This document shows, one piece after another, positions 25,863 through 35,219 of a stretch of DNA of 64,000 nt; the first letter of the stretch is position 1; each line of letters opens with the position of its first letter. A model generated the notes under the pieces. That model ran no database searches. It saw nothing but the letters and a program-made list of their open reading frames with translations, and was not told where the DNA came from. The DNA is from an uncultured Bacteroidales bacterium (GTDB lineage Bacteria; Bacteroidota; Bacteroidia; Bacteroidales; P3). Location: assembly GCA_905235855.1 (NCBI GenBank), contig CAJONE010000002.1, forward strand, positions 27,052 to 91,051. Reading direction: 5' to 3'. Both the position numbers and the translations under genes were made by a program.

Positions 25863-27119
25863 CTATTGTACCAACAGTTTTCTGACGGCACTGCCTGCCG
25901 ATGTCATAACATTCAGGAGGTATAGTCCGCTGGGCAGGTTTGACGTATCGATAGAGACAGAAACTCCGCAGTTGTGCAAGGTGATCATTGGGCATCCGTT
26001 GATGTCGCGAAGTGTGAGTTCGTTTATAGGCAAGGTGCATGAAACGACGGCGCACTCGCTTGCCGGGTTGGGAGCGACGTGCAGGCCGAATAGATCGGGC
26101 GATTGGATAGATTCGTTATTGCCTGGGTCTGCGGGGTCATCCGGATCTCGTGGGTCTTCGGGGTCATGTGGGTCTGCGGGTGTCTGCGGCTTCTGCGCGT
26201 CAGGTATAACCTGCGTCATGCCCGGCACTTCCCATTCGGGCAGCGGCGACAGAATCGGGTACAAAAAGTCCATAGTGCTTGGACAAAAACCCCAACGAGT
26301 CATCACCTCATTTTCAAAAAAGACAAAGGGTATGAAAACATACGGATGGGTAGCAAGAGAGCCACAGAAGACACTTCCGTTGGGAACTGAAATTCGGAGT
26401 TGCCAGAACAGCAATCTATTATTGACACTATAGCTCCTGCCATTATCGAAATAAAGCTCAATGAGCTGTCGATACATAACGGTATCAATACAATCCGCCA
26501 TCGGTTCAGTGTTCATGTCGATGTTGTTCTCTGCCAGTTCGTTTTTCAGCACCGGAACTTCCATCCAGCGACGTTTGCCTCTCTCTCCGCCTTTTATGGT
26601 TATCGAGTCGAGAGCGAATAAACGGTTGTGGTCGTCTGCAAGGGTGTACAATATCGCTGTCATCGAATCGCCCTCGGTCAGGTTTGCAACGGTATCGATG
26701 GCGAAAGCTATGCCATAGACTGTCTGCCTCTCTGTGTTCAAGGAATAAACCCAATACACTTTTTCAGGAGAGGCACCCCCACCGTTGTATAGATAACCGT
26801 TTTGTCGTTCAAGTATATCGTAGGCAAAAGGTTCTCCATCATTCAATGCATCATCAAGGCTGCTCCATATCGGACTATCAAATTTCCAATACATTACCTT
26901 GTCAAAACCCACTCCGTTGGGGCATACTGCTTGCCAAATGGTACGCAAGTAGGGGATATAATTACCATAACCAGTATTACCACCAACATCCCATCCATCC
27001 TCATCCCGAAAATAGCCTTTTCCGTACCTATAGTAACTTGTGTCGATGGTGTCTTGAGCATGCAATGCCGATACGCCGACAATAAGCGCTGCCACGATGC
27101 AAAGATAATTTTTTTTCAT
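25863..27119 (-). CDS. Secreted protein with type IX secretion C-terminal sorting domain
   Basis: 418 residues. Signal peptide MKKNYLCIVAALIVGVSALHA, then about 280 residues of unrecognised beta-rich sequence with several Trp/Tyr. A Pro-Asp repeat linker follows, made of DPxDPx units (from PADPHDPEDP), and then a T9SS type A domain of about 80 residues. The domain shows the family marks LHVAPNPASE, NLPSGLYLLNV and the basic end VRKLLVQ. It is predicted to be exported by the type IX system and attached to the cell surface. It is 40 bases downstream of the secreted protein at 27160. Confidence 0.88.
   Translation of the reverse strand: MKKNYLCIVAALIVGVSALHAQDTIDTSYYRYGKGYFRDEDGWDVGGNTGYGNYIPYLRTIWQAVCPNGVGFDKVMYWKFDSPIWSSLDDALNDGEPFAYDILERQNGYLYNGGGASPEKVYWVYSLNTERQTVYGIAFAIDTVANLTEGDSMTAILYTLADDHNRLFALDSITIKGGERGKRRWMEVPVLKNELAENNIDMNTEPMADCIDTVMYRQLIELYFDNGRSYSVNNRLLFWQLRISVPNGSVFCGSLATHPYVFIPFVFFENEVMTRWGFCPSTMDFLYPILSPLPEWEVPGMTQVIPDAQKPQTPADPHDPEDPRDPDDPADPGNNESIQSPDLFGLHVAPNPASECAVVSCTLPINELTLRDINGCPMITLHNCGVSVSIDTSNLPSGLYLLNVMTSAGSAVRKLLVQ
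26115..26190. repeat. In-frame DPx-coding repeat in the T9SS cargo gene
   Basis: Near-9-base repeats of the GGGTC(N)GCGGGGTCA type encode the DPx linker (residues between PADP and GNNES). Because they are in frame, copy number change would alter linker length without disrupting the protein. Confidence 0.65.
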
Positions 27120-27159
27120 AGCGGTTTAAATTTATTAAAAAAAGTGTATCCGGTGATGA

Positions 27160-28521
27160 TCAATTGTTTTCTTCTTGCTCTTCCAACTCGCTGTCGCCGA
27201 ACGGTAGCACAACGCATGGGGTGGACAGATTGAAACTACCAATAACAGCAGTTACAGTGGAGGAAACCATCTCCAAGGAAACGCGATGGGTTGCCCCTCT
27301 TGACTTGACGGCGCTTGACACCGTCGAGGTCGCCGTCTTTAGAACTGAAAACTGACAACCGGAATTTTGAGCGTTCCAAAAAACGGATTTGCCGCCATAG
27401 AGCCCTGTTATAACATAACCGGAAGAAGGTTTTCTCGTCACCGACAGAAGCCGCGTCTGAACTGGCAACAAGGGAGAGTGGCTGTCCGTCAGATACGGGA
27501 TGTATGAACCCGTGAGGGATAGCAGTGGAAACGACGAGCAGTTGAATAGCATGGCCGTTCCGGCAGTGCCGACATTGTGCAAAACAACCAGTGTGTTGTC
27601 CGTACTGTTGTAGGCCAGGTCGCCGATAGTCGGCAGTGAGGTCGTGGCTATGGAGTAATATCTATGAAGCGAAAGTATCCCGCTGAAGTTAACGGTGTAT
27701 GTATTGATGTAGTAGGCCGAGTCTCTGCAATAGACAGCAACCAGTCTGTTCGACCCTGTTGTCTGTAGCCTCACGTCGCCAACCGACTCGATTTCACCGT
27801 AGTTAAAGTAGTAGAAGTCAAAAAGAGGATCGTAGAGTGTGAACGAATTACGACCAAGTACCCTTAAATAGCGGGGGGCGTGGTCGTACTTCATTGATTT
27901 TTTTCGTTCGATTGTCACCACATAGTCATCGAGCAGCGCGATGTCCTCGAAATATTCAACATCGCCGTATGCAACTGTGCAGGTGTTGTTGTTCTTGATA
28001 TGGAACAATGAGCGAAAGGGACGGCTGCCGTTTTGCTGATAGGTGCCGATGAGAAGAACGTTCAAGTCCGACCCAGAGCGGAAGACTTTTATCCTGCTCA
28101 TATCGTAGCTTGTGGCGAGACCACTGCTGTAAAGCTTTTTGATATTCAATGTCCAGTTGAATCCCGTGGCACTTGTCCAGCCATAGAAGCCTATGCCACT
28201 GGTGTCTTCGCCGCAAAAGTAAACGGTGTCGTTAAAAATGGTGAAGTCGTTGATATTGTAGCCCGAAACACTGTGGCCACCAAAATAGGGACTGTTGCCG
28301 CCCAATGTCAGACTGTGCAGAAATACGCCTGCCGTGGCTCCGGTTTTCACATAGTGCATGCGATTGCCACTCGCATCGTCGCTGCGCGTTATGATGGCGG
28401 TGTTATTGCCGTTGCTGCTCATGTAAATCTGACCGAACGCGGGCATTGCCATAAAGTACACGAATAAGGCCAGCAGCGTTTGGTGCAAGCTTTGCATGTG
28501 CTGTTGCTGTTTTATTTTCAT
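27160..28521 (-). CDS. Secreted protein of unknown function
   Basis: 453 residues from the ATG at 28521 (MKIKQQQHMQSLHQTLLALFVYFMAMPAFGQ, signal peptide). An upstream start in the same frame lacks a signal. The mature protein is beta-rich and repetitive, with strands such as LNVLLIGTYQQNGSRPFRSL and TVAYGDVEYFEDIALLDDYV, suggesting a beta-propeller-like build. No family recognised and no sorting domain at its own C-terminus. It precedes the T9SS cargo gene by 40 bases, so they are expressed together and may act on the surface together. Confidence 0.65.
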   Translation of the reverse strand: MKIKQQQHMQSLHQTLLALFVYFMAMPAFGQIYMSSNGNNTAIITRSDDASGNRMHYVKTGATAGVFLHSLTLGGNSPYFGGHSVSGYNINDFTIFNDTVYFCGEDTSGIGFYGWTSATGFNWTLNIKKLYSSGLATSYDMSRIKVFRSGSDLNVLLIGTYQQNGSRPFRSLFHIKNNNTCTVAYGDVEYFEDIALLDDYVVTIERKKSMKYDHAPRYLRVLGRNSFTLYDPLFDFYYFNYGEIESVGDVRLQTTGSNRLVAVYCRDSAYYINTYTVNFSGILSLHRYYSIATTSLPTIGDLAYNSTDNTLVVLHNVGTAGTAMLFNCSSFPLLSLTGSYIPYLTDSHSPLLPVQTRLLSVTRKPSSGYVITGLYGGKSVFWNAQNSGCQFSVLKTATSTVSSAVKSRGATHRVSLEMVSSTVTAVIGSFNLSTPCVVLPFGDSELEEQEENN

Positions 28522-28844
28522 GGTTTTATTTTTTCGTAATCTCTCTCGAAAACGATCGTCCCTATATTGAAACAACTTGTGGGAACGCCTTAACAGTTTG
28601 TTTGATCGTGACAGATGAGATTTGATTAGTTTGGCATTTAATAACTTATGGACACCTCTAAAATAACAATCACACCAACGCCTCTGCCCATCTCTTATCT
28701 AACAGGGGGAGTTAGTGACAATCAAACCATTGCATATTTGTATGGCATATTATATTCATCCAAAAAACAAGATTAAGAGGTTGTATTATTTTAGAAAGGA
28801 AGTCCGAATAGAATCGGACTTCCTCGTTGTAGTGTGGCAATCAG
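28522..28844. other. Intergenic region upstream of the secreted-protein pair
   Basis: 323 bases with no gene. It holds the hairpin at 28797-28824 that ends the upstream synthetase gene. I found no clean -33/-7 pair for the downstream operon. Confidence 0.4.
28797..28824 (-). terminator. Hairpin ending the ADP-forming synthetase gene
   Basis: Perfect 11-bp stem AGGAAGTCCGA (28797-28807) with TCGGACTTCCT (28814-28824), six-base loop, 21 bases past the stop codon on the minus strand. Confidence 0.7.
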
Positions 28845-30917
28845 TTATTTCTCGATGCGGATACGGGCATCGACAGCTGTAACGTAGCGCGGGTTGCCGA
28901 GGAGCGGGTTGAGGTCCATCTCGGCGATTTCGGGAGCGGCCTGGACGAGTGCGCTTACGCGAGCAATCTGGTCGGCGTAGAGGTCGAGGTTGACCCCTTC
29001 CTGTCCGCGTACGCCCTGAAGGATTTTGTAGCCCTTGAGCTGGGTGAGCATCTCTTTGGCTTCGGCAGCACTGATAGGCGCAAGGGCGCTCTGAACATCC
29101 TTGAGCACCTCGATGAATATGCCGCCAAGACCAAAGAAAATCTGGTGGCCGAACTTGGGGTCCTTAATAGCACCGATATAGACATCGGTACCGTCGAGCA
29201 TAGGGTACATCTCCACGGCGTAGGTTTCGGGGATGACGATGAGACGATTGAATTCTTTTTCGACGGTCTCAAGGTCCTTCACGCCAAGGGTGACACCGCC
29301 GACGTCGCTTTTGTGGAGTGGGCCGACGACTTTCATGACAAGCGGCACGTTGTTCGAGCAACCGACCTCTTTGGCGAAGGCCAAGGCATCGTCGAGTTTT
29401 GAGACCTCGACGCTTTTTTTGCGGCTGATGCCTGCGGCATCGAGCAGCTCGTTGTAGTCGGCAATCTCGAGGTAGCCGCTATTGCAGCGCTGGATGGTCT
29501 TGCGAATGCGCTGGACATCGACCGAGGGCTGTTCGACATTCTCGGGTTGCGGCTTGGGGGTGTTATAGACTTTGCAGAGGGCATTGCCGAGGACACACTC
29601 CTCGGGGAAGTTTATACGGCCCTTGGCGATGAAGTCGTCGATTTCGTCCTTGACGTTGATAATGCTTGGGAGAACCGGGAATATGGGTTTCCGGCAGGTT
29701 TTCATCTTTTGGTCGAGGAGGTCGTAGACCTCTTTGTTGGAGAATAGTCCCGGGGAGCCAAAGATGACGACCGAGAAATCGATTTCGTCGTAGTCGTTTT
29801 CGACGGCATCGAGGATGTAGCCAAGTTGTTCGGCGGTGCCAGTGGCGAGGAAATCGATGGGATTGCCGACCGAGGAGCCAGGGAATAGCTTGCTAAGCAG
29901 CTCGGGCGACTTAGGGTGTTCTTTAAGGCTTGGAACCTCCATGCCGCCATTGCTGAGGACGTCGGTGAGCATGACGGCTGGGCCGCCCGCATGGGTCACA
30001 ACGGCGCAGCGTTTGCCTTTCAGTGCGGGGTGCATGAAGACGGCGCATACGGTTGTCAGTTCCTGACGGTTTTGGCAACGGACGATGCCGGCTTTGCGGA
30101 AGAGAGCGTCGACAGCCGCATCGTTGGTGGCGAGAGCGCCGGTATGACTCGAAGCGGCGCGGGAGCCTGCGGCAGAGCCACCGCTCTTGATGGCGGCAAT
30201 GCGGCAACCTTTGTTAATGAGATTGCGGCTGTGTTTGAGCAGACGTTGCGGGTCGCCGATTTTTTCCATATAGAGCATGATGACACGGCTCGACTTTTCG
30301 GGATCGAAGGATTCGTCGAGATGCTGAAGTACATCCTCGATACCGAGTTGGGCGCTGTTGCCTACGGCCCAGACGCTGTTGAAAGTGAGACCGTTGCTAA
30401 TGCCGTACTCTTTGATGAAGACGGCAGTTGCCCCGGAGCCAGTGATGAAATCGACACCGTGAGGGTCGAGTTTGGGGATGGGGGTGTCGAAACAGCCGCT
30501 GTAGTTGGTGTTGAGGAAACCGGTGCAGTTAGGGCCGATGAGCGAGCCGCCGACGGCGTTGATGCTATCGACGATATGTTTTTCGATGGCGGCACCCTCG
30601 GCGTTCTCCTCGGAGAAGCCAGCAGAGACGATGATGAAGCCCTTGGTGCCCTTTTGTTGAGTGAGAACATCAACGGTGGCGGCGCAAAATTTGGCAGCGA
30701 TGCAAAGGATGGCGCAGTCGACCTGCGGGAGGTCGTCGACCTTGGCGTAGCATTTGACGCCCTGGACTTCGGATTCTTTGGGGTTTACGGCATAGACCTG
30801 ACCTTTGAAGTTGCTGTCGAGAAGGTTTTTGAGAGCCTTGCCGCCTGGTTTGTGTATGTCGCTCGAAGCACCACAAACCACAATGCTCCGAGGATTGAGA
30901 AGTTCTTTTGCTATCAT
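28845..30917 (-). CDS. ADP-forming acetate/acyl-CoA ligase (fused alpha-beta)
   Basis: 690 residues, the single-chain form. The N-terminal CoA-binding domain (SIVVCGASSDIHKPGGKA) and succinyl-CoA-synthetase-like domain contain the phospho-histidine in SSHTGALA. The C-terminal ATP-grasp domain shows VMKVVGPLHKSDVGGV and the end motif EIAEMDLNPLL. The enzyme makes ATP from acyl-CoA and ADP plus phosphate in fermenting cells. It probably works in acetate or branched-acid release; the acyl specificity is not readable. Confidence 0.93.
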   Translation of the reverse strand: MIAKELLNPRSIVVCGASSDIHKPGGKALKNLLDSNFKGQVYAVNPKESEVQGVKCYAKVDDLPQVDCAILCIAAKFCAATVDVLTQQKGTKGFIIVSAGFSEENAEGAAIEKHIVDSINAVGGSLIGPNCTGFLNTNYSGCFDTPIPKLDPHGVDFITGSGATAVFIKEYGISNGLTFNSVWAVGNSAQLGIEDVLQHLDESFDPEKSSRVIMLYMEKIGDPQRLLKHSRNLINKGCRIAAIKSGGSAAGSRAASSHTGALATNDAAVDALFRKAGIVRCQNRQELTTVCAVFMHPALKGKRCAVVTHAGGPAVMLTDVLSNGGMEVPSLKEHPKSPELLSKLFPGSSVGNPIDFLATGTAEQLGYILDAVENDYDEIDFSVVIFGSPGLFSNKEVYDLLDQKMKTCRKPIFPVLPSIINVKDEIDDFIAKGRINFPEECVLGNALCKVYNTPKPQPENVEQPSVDVQRIRKTIQRCNSGYLEIADYNELLDAAGISRKKSVEVSKLDDALAFAKEVGCSNNVPLVMKVVGPLHKSDVGGVTLGVKDLETVEKEFNRLIVIPETYAVEMYPMLDGTDVYIGAIKDPKFGHQIFFGLGGIFIEVLKDVQSALAPISAAEAKEMLTQLKGYKILQGVRGQEGVNLDLYADQIARVSALVQAAPEIAEMDLNPLLGNPRYVTAVDARIRIEK

Positions 30918-30989
30918 TTAGATTTTGCTATTTGGGGATTTTTGTTATTTGGGAGAGTTTGAATTATAGGACTAATAAGACAAATAAGT

Positions 30990-31024
30990 CTTGTAAGTCC
31001 CATAGGCATTATGGGACTTACAAG
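30990..31024 (-). terminator. Strong hairpin downstream of pepD
   Basis: Perfect 15-bp stem CTTGTAAGTCCCATA (30990-31004) with TATGGGACTTACAAG (31010-31024), five-base loop, 16 bases past the pepD stop on the minus strand. Confidence 0.8.
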
Positions 31025-31039
31025 GCTTTTGCTTGGTTG

Positions 31040-32491
31040 CTATTTTATTGGCACCGCTTCGAGTGCAGCAACCAGGTAGTCGTAGAATTTGGTGACGCTT
31101 GCGATGTTGCAGCGCTCGTCGGGGCTATGGGGGCTTTGCAGCGTTGGGCCAAAGGAGATCATTTCCATGTCGGGGTATTTGCCGCCGAGGAGACCGCATT
31201 CGAGGCCAGCGTGAATGGCGACCACGGCGGGTTCCTTCTTGTAGAGTTTCTTGTAGGTCTGCTTCATCATTTTGAGGAGACCACTCTGCATGTTAGGTTT
31301 CCATCCTGGGTAGGCACCAGTAAGCTTGCAGTTTCCGCCGGCGAGTTCGGCGAGGCAAACGAGACGTTCGGCGAGAGCGTCCTTGGCGGAGTCGACCGAG
31401 CTGCGGAGAAGAGCCATGATGGTGAATTTCTTGCCGTCGGTTTTCATGATGGCGAGGTTAAGAGATGTTTCGACGAGACCCTCCATATCCTTGCTCATGC
31501 GGATTACGCCGTTGGGGGCAATCATGACGGTGTTGATGATTTTCTGGGTATCGGAATCGGTGATCACCTTCGGTGACATGCGCACATCTTCGAGTTTCAT
31601 GAAGAAGTCGGGTTCGACGGAGCCGAGTTCTTTCTTGACCCAGCCGGCCACTTTTTCGAGTTCGTCGGAGATGCATTGCTTGTGTTCTTTCGGCATGGCG
31701 AAAACAATTTCGGCATCGCGGGGAATGGCGTTGCGCATGTTGCCTGCATTGACGCTGATGAGTCGGATGCCGCATTCGGCGACCCAGCGGAGATGGCGGA
31801 AGATGATTTTGCCTGCATTGCCACGTCCGCAGTTGATTTCCATGCCAGAGTGTCCACCCTGCAGACCGCCGATGGTGAGTTTCATGGCACAGTATTTCTT
31901 GGGAGCAGCCTCGGTTTGATAGGGAATATTCATGGTAGCGTCGATGCCGCCGGCGCAACCGACATAGAGTTCGCCCTCGGTTTCGGAGTCAAGGTTGAGG
32001 AGGTAGTCGCTCTTAAGGACACCTTTCTTCAAGCCGAAAGCGCCAGTCATGCCGGTTTCCTCGTCGGTGGTGAAGAGAGCTTCGAGAGGACCGTGCTTGA
32101 TGGTTTTGCTTTCGAGGACAGCCATGGCAGCTGCGACCCCCATTCCGTCGTCGGCGCCGAGAGTAGTGTCGCAAGCATAGACCCAATCACCAACGATTTT
32201 GGTCTTGATGGGGTCTTTCTCGAAGTCGTGTTTGACACCAGCGCGAGCCTGTGGCACCATGTCCATGTGGGCCTGCATGCAGACCATTTTGCGGTTTTCC
32301 ATGCCTTTGGTGGCCGGTTTGCGTATAATGACATTGCCCGTTTTGTCAACTTCGCATTCGAGTTTCTTTTTCTTGGCCCAGTCGACAAGAAACTGGCGCA
32401 CAATCTCTTCGTGTTTTGATGGACGAGGGCACTGGGTGAGGGCGTGGAAATTGGCCCAAACAGCTTTCGGTTCGAGATCTTTGATTGTCAT
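31040..32491 (-). CDS. pepD: Aminoacyl-histidine dipeptidase (M20 peptidase PepD)
   Basis: 483 residues. M20C peptidase that splits Xaa-His dipeptides such as carnosine. Metal-site motifs: CMQAHMDMVPQ, TTLGADDGMGVAAAM and FTTDEETGMTGAFG. The C-terminus has the usual HAGLECGLLGGKYPDMEMISFGP. Promoter at 32587-32618. Confidence 0.95.
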   Translation of the reverse strand: MTIKDLEPKAVWANFHALTQCPRPSKHEEIVRQFLVDWAKKKKLECEVDKTGNVIIRKPATKGMENRKMVCMQAHMDMVPQARAGVKHDFEKDPIKTKIVGDWVYACDTTLGADDGMGVAAAMAVLESKTIKHGPLEALFTTDEETGMTGAFGLKKGVLKSDYLLNLDSETEGELYVGCAGGIDATMNIPYQTEAAPKKYCAMKLTIGGLQGGHSGMEINCGRGNAGKIIFRHLRWVAECGIRLISVNAGNMRNAIPRDAEIVFAMPKEHKQCISDELEKVAGWVKKELGSVEPDFFMKLEDVRMSPKVITDSDTQKIINTVMIAPNGVIRMSKDMEGLVETSLNLAIMKTDGKKFTIMALLRSSVDSAKDALAERLVCLAELAGGNCKLTGAYPGWKPNMQSGLLKMMKQTYKKLYKKEPAVVAIHAGLECGLLGGKYPDMEMISFGPTLQSPHSPDERCNIASVTKFYDYLVAALEAVPIK

Positions 32492-32586
32492 AGGTGATAT
32501 GTTTTGTTATTTAATGAATATTTCTGTTTAGAAGGATAGATTAGAAGGATAGAGGGGACGGACAAAGGTTATACTGTATGGAGTTG

Positions 32587-32618
32587 CAAAGTTACGAAAT
32601 AAAAAGGCAATTTACAAA
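32587..32618 (-). promoter_or_regulatory. Promoter of pepD
   Basis: On the minus strand, TTTG (plus 32615-32618), 20-base spacer, TAACTTTG (plus 32587-32594). The -33 element touches the end of the upstream gene. Confidence 0.7.
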
Positions 32619-33214
32619 TAATCGTTGTCAGGGGAGTTGCCAACAGCCAATATAAGGTTTTTCAAACAGGTGTCGATTTCGCGGAAATAGTTGTCGACCT
32701 TGGAGAGAGCCCTTTCGGAAAAGCCGGCATAGACAGAGGACAAAGGCTTGCTGACGTCGCGGAAATCGAAATAGTCGACTTGAGCCACAGAGGAGCGCAA
32801 TGATTGGAGAGCGGCATATTTCTGCGTTGCATTCCAGTCGTAATCGGGAGGGATGGGGACGGTGCCATAGATATCGTTATAGATCTCGCGTTGGCAGTTC
32901 CAGGCGTAGTCGCCGGTCATCATCAGAATAGCGCTGTAATAGTTCATCCTGCCACCCAAGCCGCCGCTGAATACCGGGTTTCCGACAAGAACATAGAAAA
33001 GCTGGCGCATGTTGTCGCAGTAGGTGAAGCAGGGGCAAACGATGGAGCTGTGGGCCGTGCAGACCATGAGGTCGTCGTCGCGAACCAGATTCAGCCCATA
33101 GACGCCATTAAGTCCGATGGCGAGACGATAAAGCTCGTCGGGGTGGTTCCACATCAGCACGGCCGTGTCGTCGGTGGTTGGCATCAGATCCTTGTCGTAC
33201 TTGGGTTTTCTCAT
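32612..33214 (-). CDS. Unknown protein with Cys cluster, paired with a PflX-like radical SAM gene
   Basis: 200 residues, no signal peptide and no membrane helix. The visible feature is a cysteine group, VCTAHSSIVCPCFTYCDNM (Cys-x8-Cys-Pro-Cys-x3-Cys), around residues 50-70, able in principle to bind a metal or iron-sulfur cluster. Other parts have many aromatic residues. Family not recognised. Its start is 2 bases after the stop of the radical SAM gene, so the two are tightly coupled. It may be a substrate or partner of that enzyme. Confidence 0.7.
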   Translation of the reverse strand: MRKPKYDKDLMPTTDDTAVLMWNHPDELYRLAIGLNGVYGLNLVRDDDLMVCTAHSSIVCPCFTYCDNMRQLFYVLVGNPVFSGGLGGRMNYYSAILMMTGDYAWNCQREIYNDIYGTVPIPPDYDWNATQKYAALQSLRSSVAQVDYFDFRDVSKPLSSVYAGFSERALSKVDNYFREIDTCLKNLILAVGNSPDNDYL

Positions 33215-33216
33215 GT

Positions 33217-34161
33217 TCAGGAGAGGGTTTGGAAAGGGTGAGATTTAGCAAAGTCAGGCCTATAGTTTTCGTTTGAAGAAATTTCCTGGAGCCACACGTT
33301 GACGAGGCCCACCTCATTCACGACATTCGCGACTTGAGCGTATTCGTCGGGAGACAAAGTACGGTTGAGGGAGTCGACGAGGCAATTGTTGTTGGGGTAA
33401 TACTGCGCCATGACAGAGAGATGCACATTCCAAGGCAGTTCATCGGCCACCCACTGCACAACACGCTTGGAATTAGCGACTTGTCCTGGGAGCACGAGAT
33501 GCCTCACAACGACTCCCCTGAAGGCGATTCCGCGATTGTCGCAGAGAAGCCCCCCTCCTTTCTGCCGAATCATTTCCTTTATCGCAGCAGTGGCCACAGC
33601 GGGATAATCAGCAGCCCACGAATAGCGGTGGGCCAGTTGCCCGTCCATGTATTTCATATCGGGCAAATAGATGTCGACGTAAGGTTCGACCAACCGCAAG
33701 GTGTCGATTGTCTCGTAGGCGTTTGTATTGTAGACTATCGTAGGATGCAGCCCGCGAGAATGCAGGGCTTGCACAATGAGAGGGATTGCATAAGCATAAT
33801 GAGTGGGGCTAACAAATCCGACCAGATTTTCGCAGGATGGCAAAACGAGAGCGATTTGCCCGACAAGTTCGTCAACAGAGCGAAAACGTATAAGCGAGTC
33901 ATCGACGAGACTGCCGCTGATTTCGTGGTTCTGACAATAGAGGCAGTGCAGGTTACAGTGGGCGAAAAAAACATTGCAGATGCCCTTTTCTCCACATAAA
34001 GGCGGTTCTTCGCCGGTGTGCCGACAAACGGTTGCGACCTCTACATTGGCGGGTGCATGGCAGAAGCCGGAGGCAGAAGCGTCCGGATGGGAAGTGGTTT
34101 CCATGCGACGAGCGCCACAATGTCGTGGACAACATCTGCAACTATTCACTGCGGGACTCAA
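33217..34161 (-). CDS. PflX-like radical SAM protein
   Basis: 314 residues. The only in-frame starts after the upstream stop are TTG at 34161 and GTG at 34149. The layout matches the PflX group of pyruvate-formate-lyase-activase relatives. An N-terminal cysteine set (SCRCCPRHCGARR, GFCHAP) comes first, then GEEPPLCGEKG, then the SAM-cluster motif CNLHCLYCQNHEIS. The reaction is not known for this group. It lies 76 bases after the DUF58 gene and 2 bases before the Cys-rich unknown. Confidence 0.86.
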   Translation of the reverse strand: MSPAVNSCRCCPRHCGARRMETTSHPDASASGFCHAPANVEVATVCRHTGEEPPLCGEKGICNVFFAHCNLHCLYCQNHEISGSLVDDSLIRFRSVDELVGQIALVLPSCENLVGFVSPTHYAYAIPLIVQALHSRGLHPTIVYNTNAYETIDTLRLVEPYVDIYLPDMKYMDGQLAHRYSWAADYPAVATAAIKEMIRQKGGGLLCDNRGIAFRGVVVRHLVLPGQVANSKRVVQWVADELPWNVHLSVMAQYYPNNNCLVDSLNRTLSPDEYAQVANVVNEVGLVNVWLQEISSNENYRPDFAKSHPFQTLS

Positions 34162-34237
34162 TTTTCAACTTTTTCTGCTTATAGGATGGTATGCATTTGC
34201 AAACCGTCTCCGTGCCGAATCGAGCGGAACAAGGCCT

Positions 34238-35164
34238 TCAAAAGTGCCTGCTGCGTTTCAGAAGATAGGGAATCATAACCTGGTCAAAGCCTTTTTCGAT
34301 AGCAACGGGAATGTAGTCGATGCCATACTGGACGGTTTTTTGCTTGAGGCTGTCGCGACGACGATGCATTTCGGCCACGTAAGAGTCGGCAATATCGGCA
34401 GGGTTGAGCCGCAATCTGCGGTGAGTTTCGAGGTCGACGAACTCGGTCGGCTGGTTGTCGAAAGAAAGATCGAGCTCGCGTGCCTGCTCGTAGGTGTGGA
34501 AAAGTAGCACCTCGTGGCGACAATGACGCAGATGGCGCAACGCATCGAGCATTGGTTCCCACTCCTCTTGGCGTATGAAGGTGTCGGTGAACAACACTAC
34601 GAGCGAACGGCGATGCAAGCGTTCGGCAGTAAGATGCAAGGCTTCGACAAAAGATGTTTTGCGCGCCGCCTGGTCGGACTTATGGTCGGTGGCGAGAATA
34701 CTCTCGAGGACAGAATAGACATAATGTTTATGGGCGGCATTGCTACGGGTTTCGGTTTGAAGGTCGATTCCGTCGCTGAGCAGCGTCAGTCCGAAAGCGT
34801 CACGCTGGCGTTGCAGCAATTCAACCAGAAGTGCGGTGCCATAGACAGCGAACGTTAGTTTGTTTGGATGCTGCAGACGGTTCATGCCATCGACGGGGAA
34901 GAGCATTGACCCGCTCCGATCGATAAGCAGCTGGCAGCGCAGGTTTGTTTCCTCTTCGTAACTTTTCACATACAGCCGGTCGGTGCGTGCATAGAGACGC
35001 CAGTCGATATTGCGAGTGGATTCGCCGATGTTGTACTGACGATGTTCGGCAAACTCGACCGAGAAGCCATGAAACGGGCTACGGTGGAGACCCGTGATAA
35101 AGCCCTCCACCACATGGCGTGCAAAAAACTCAAGCCCTCTATATTGCTCGACGACCTCTAACAT
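34238..35164 (-). CDS. DUF58 protein with von Willebrand A-like domain
   Basis: 308 residues from the ATG at 35164; a TTG seven codons upstream is possible. Starts MLEVVEQYRGLEFFARHVVEG and has the DUF58 block HRQYNIGESTRNIDWRLYART, followed by a MIDAS-like segment LLIDRSGSMLF (DxSxS). DUF58 proteins usually accompany a MoxR AAA+ ATPase; none is adjacent here. Role unknown, perhaps metal-centre or complex assembly. Confidence 0.85.
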   Translation of the reverse strand: MLEVVEQYRGLEFFARHVVEGFITGLHRSPFHGFSVEFAEHRQYNIGESTRNIDWRLYARTDRLYVKSYEEETNLRCQLLIDRSGSMLFPVDGMNRLQHPNKLTFAVYGTALLVELLQRQRDAFGLTLLSDGIDLQTETRSNAAHKHYVYSVLESILATDHKSDQAARKTSFVEALHLTAERLHRRSLVVLFTDTFIRQEEWEPMLDALRHLRHCRHEVLLFHTYEQARELDLSFDNQPTEFVDLETHRRLRLNPADIADSYVAEMHRRRDSLKQKTVQYGIDYIPVAIEKGFDQVMIPYLLKRSRHF

Positions 35165-35219
35165 GCCTGTGCATAGCCTGGGCAAAAGCCGACAAAAACT
35201 GACCGCCGGTCACCGGTGG

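Noticed and set aside
29916..30962. Long open frame on the plus strand opposite the acyl-CoA ligase gene
   Set aside because: It is antisense to a gene with full domain motifs, the product has no signal or motif, and it mirrors the Asp/Glu-rich codons of the opposite strand.
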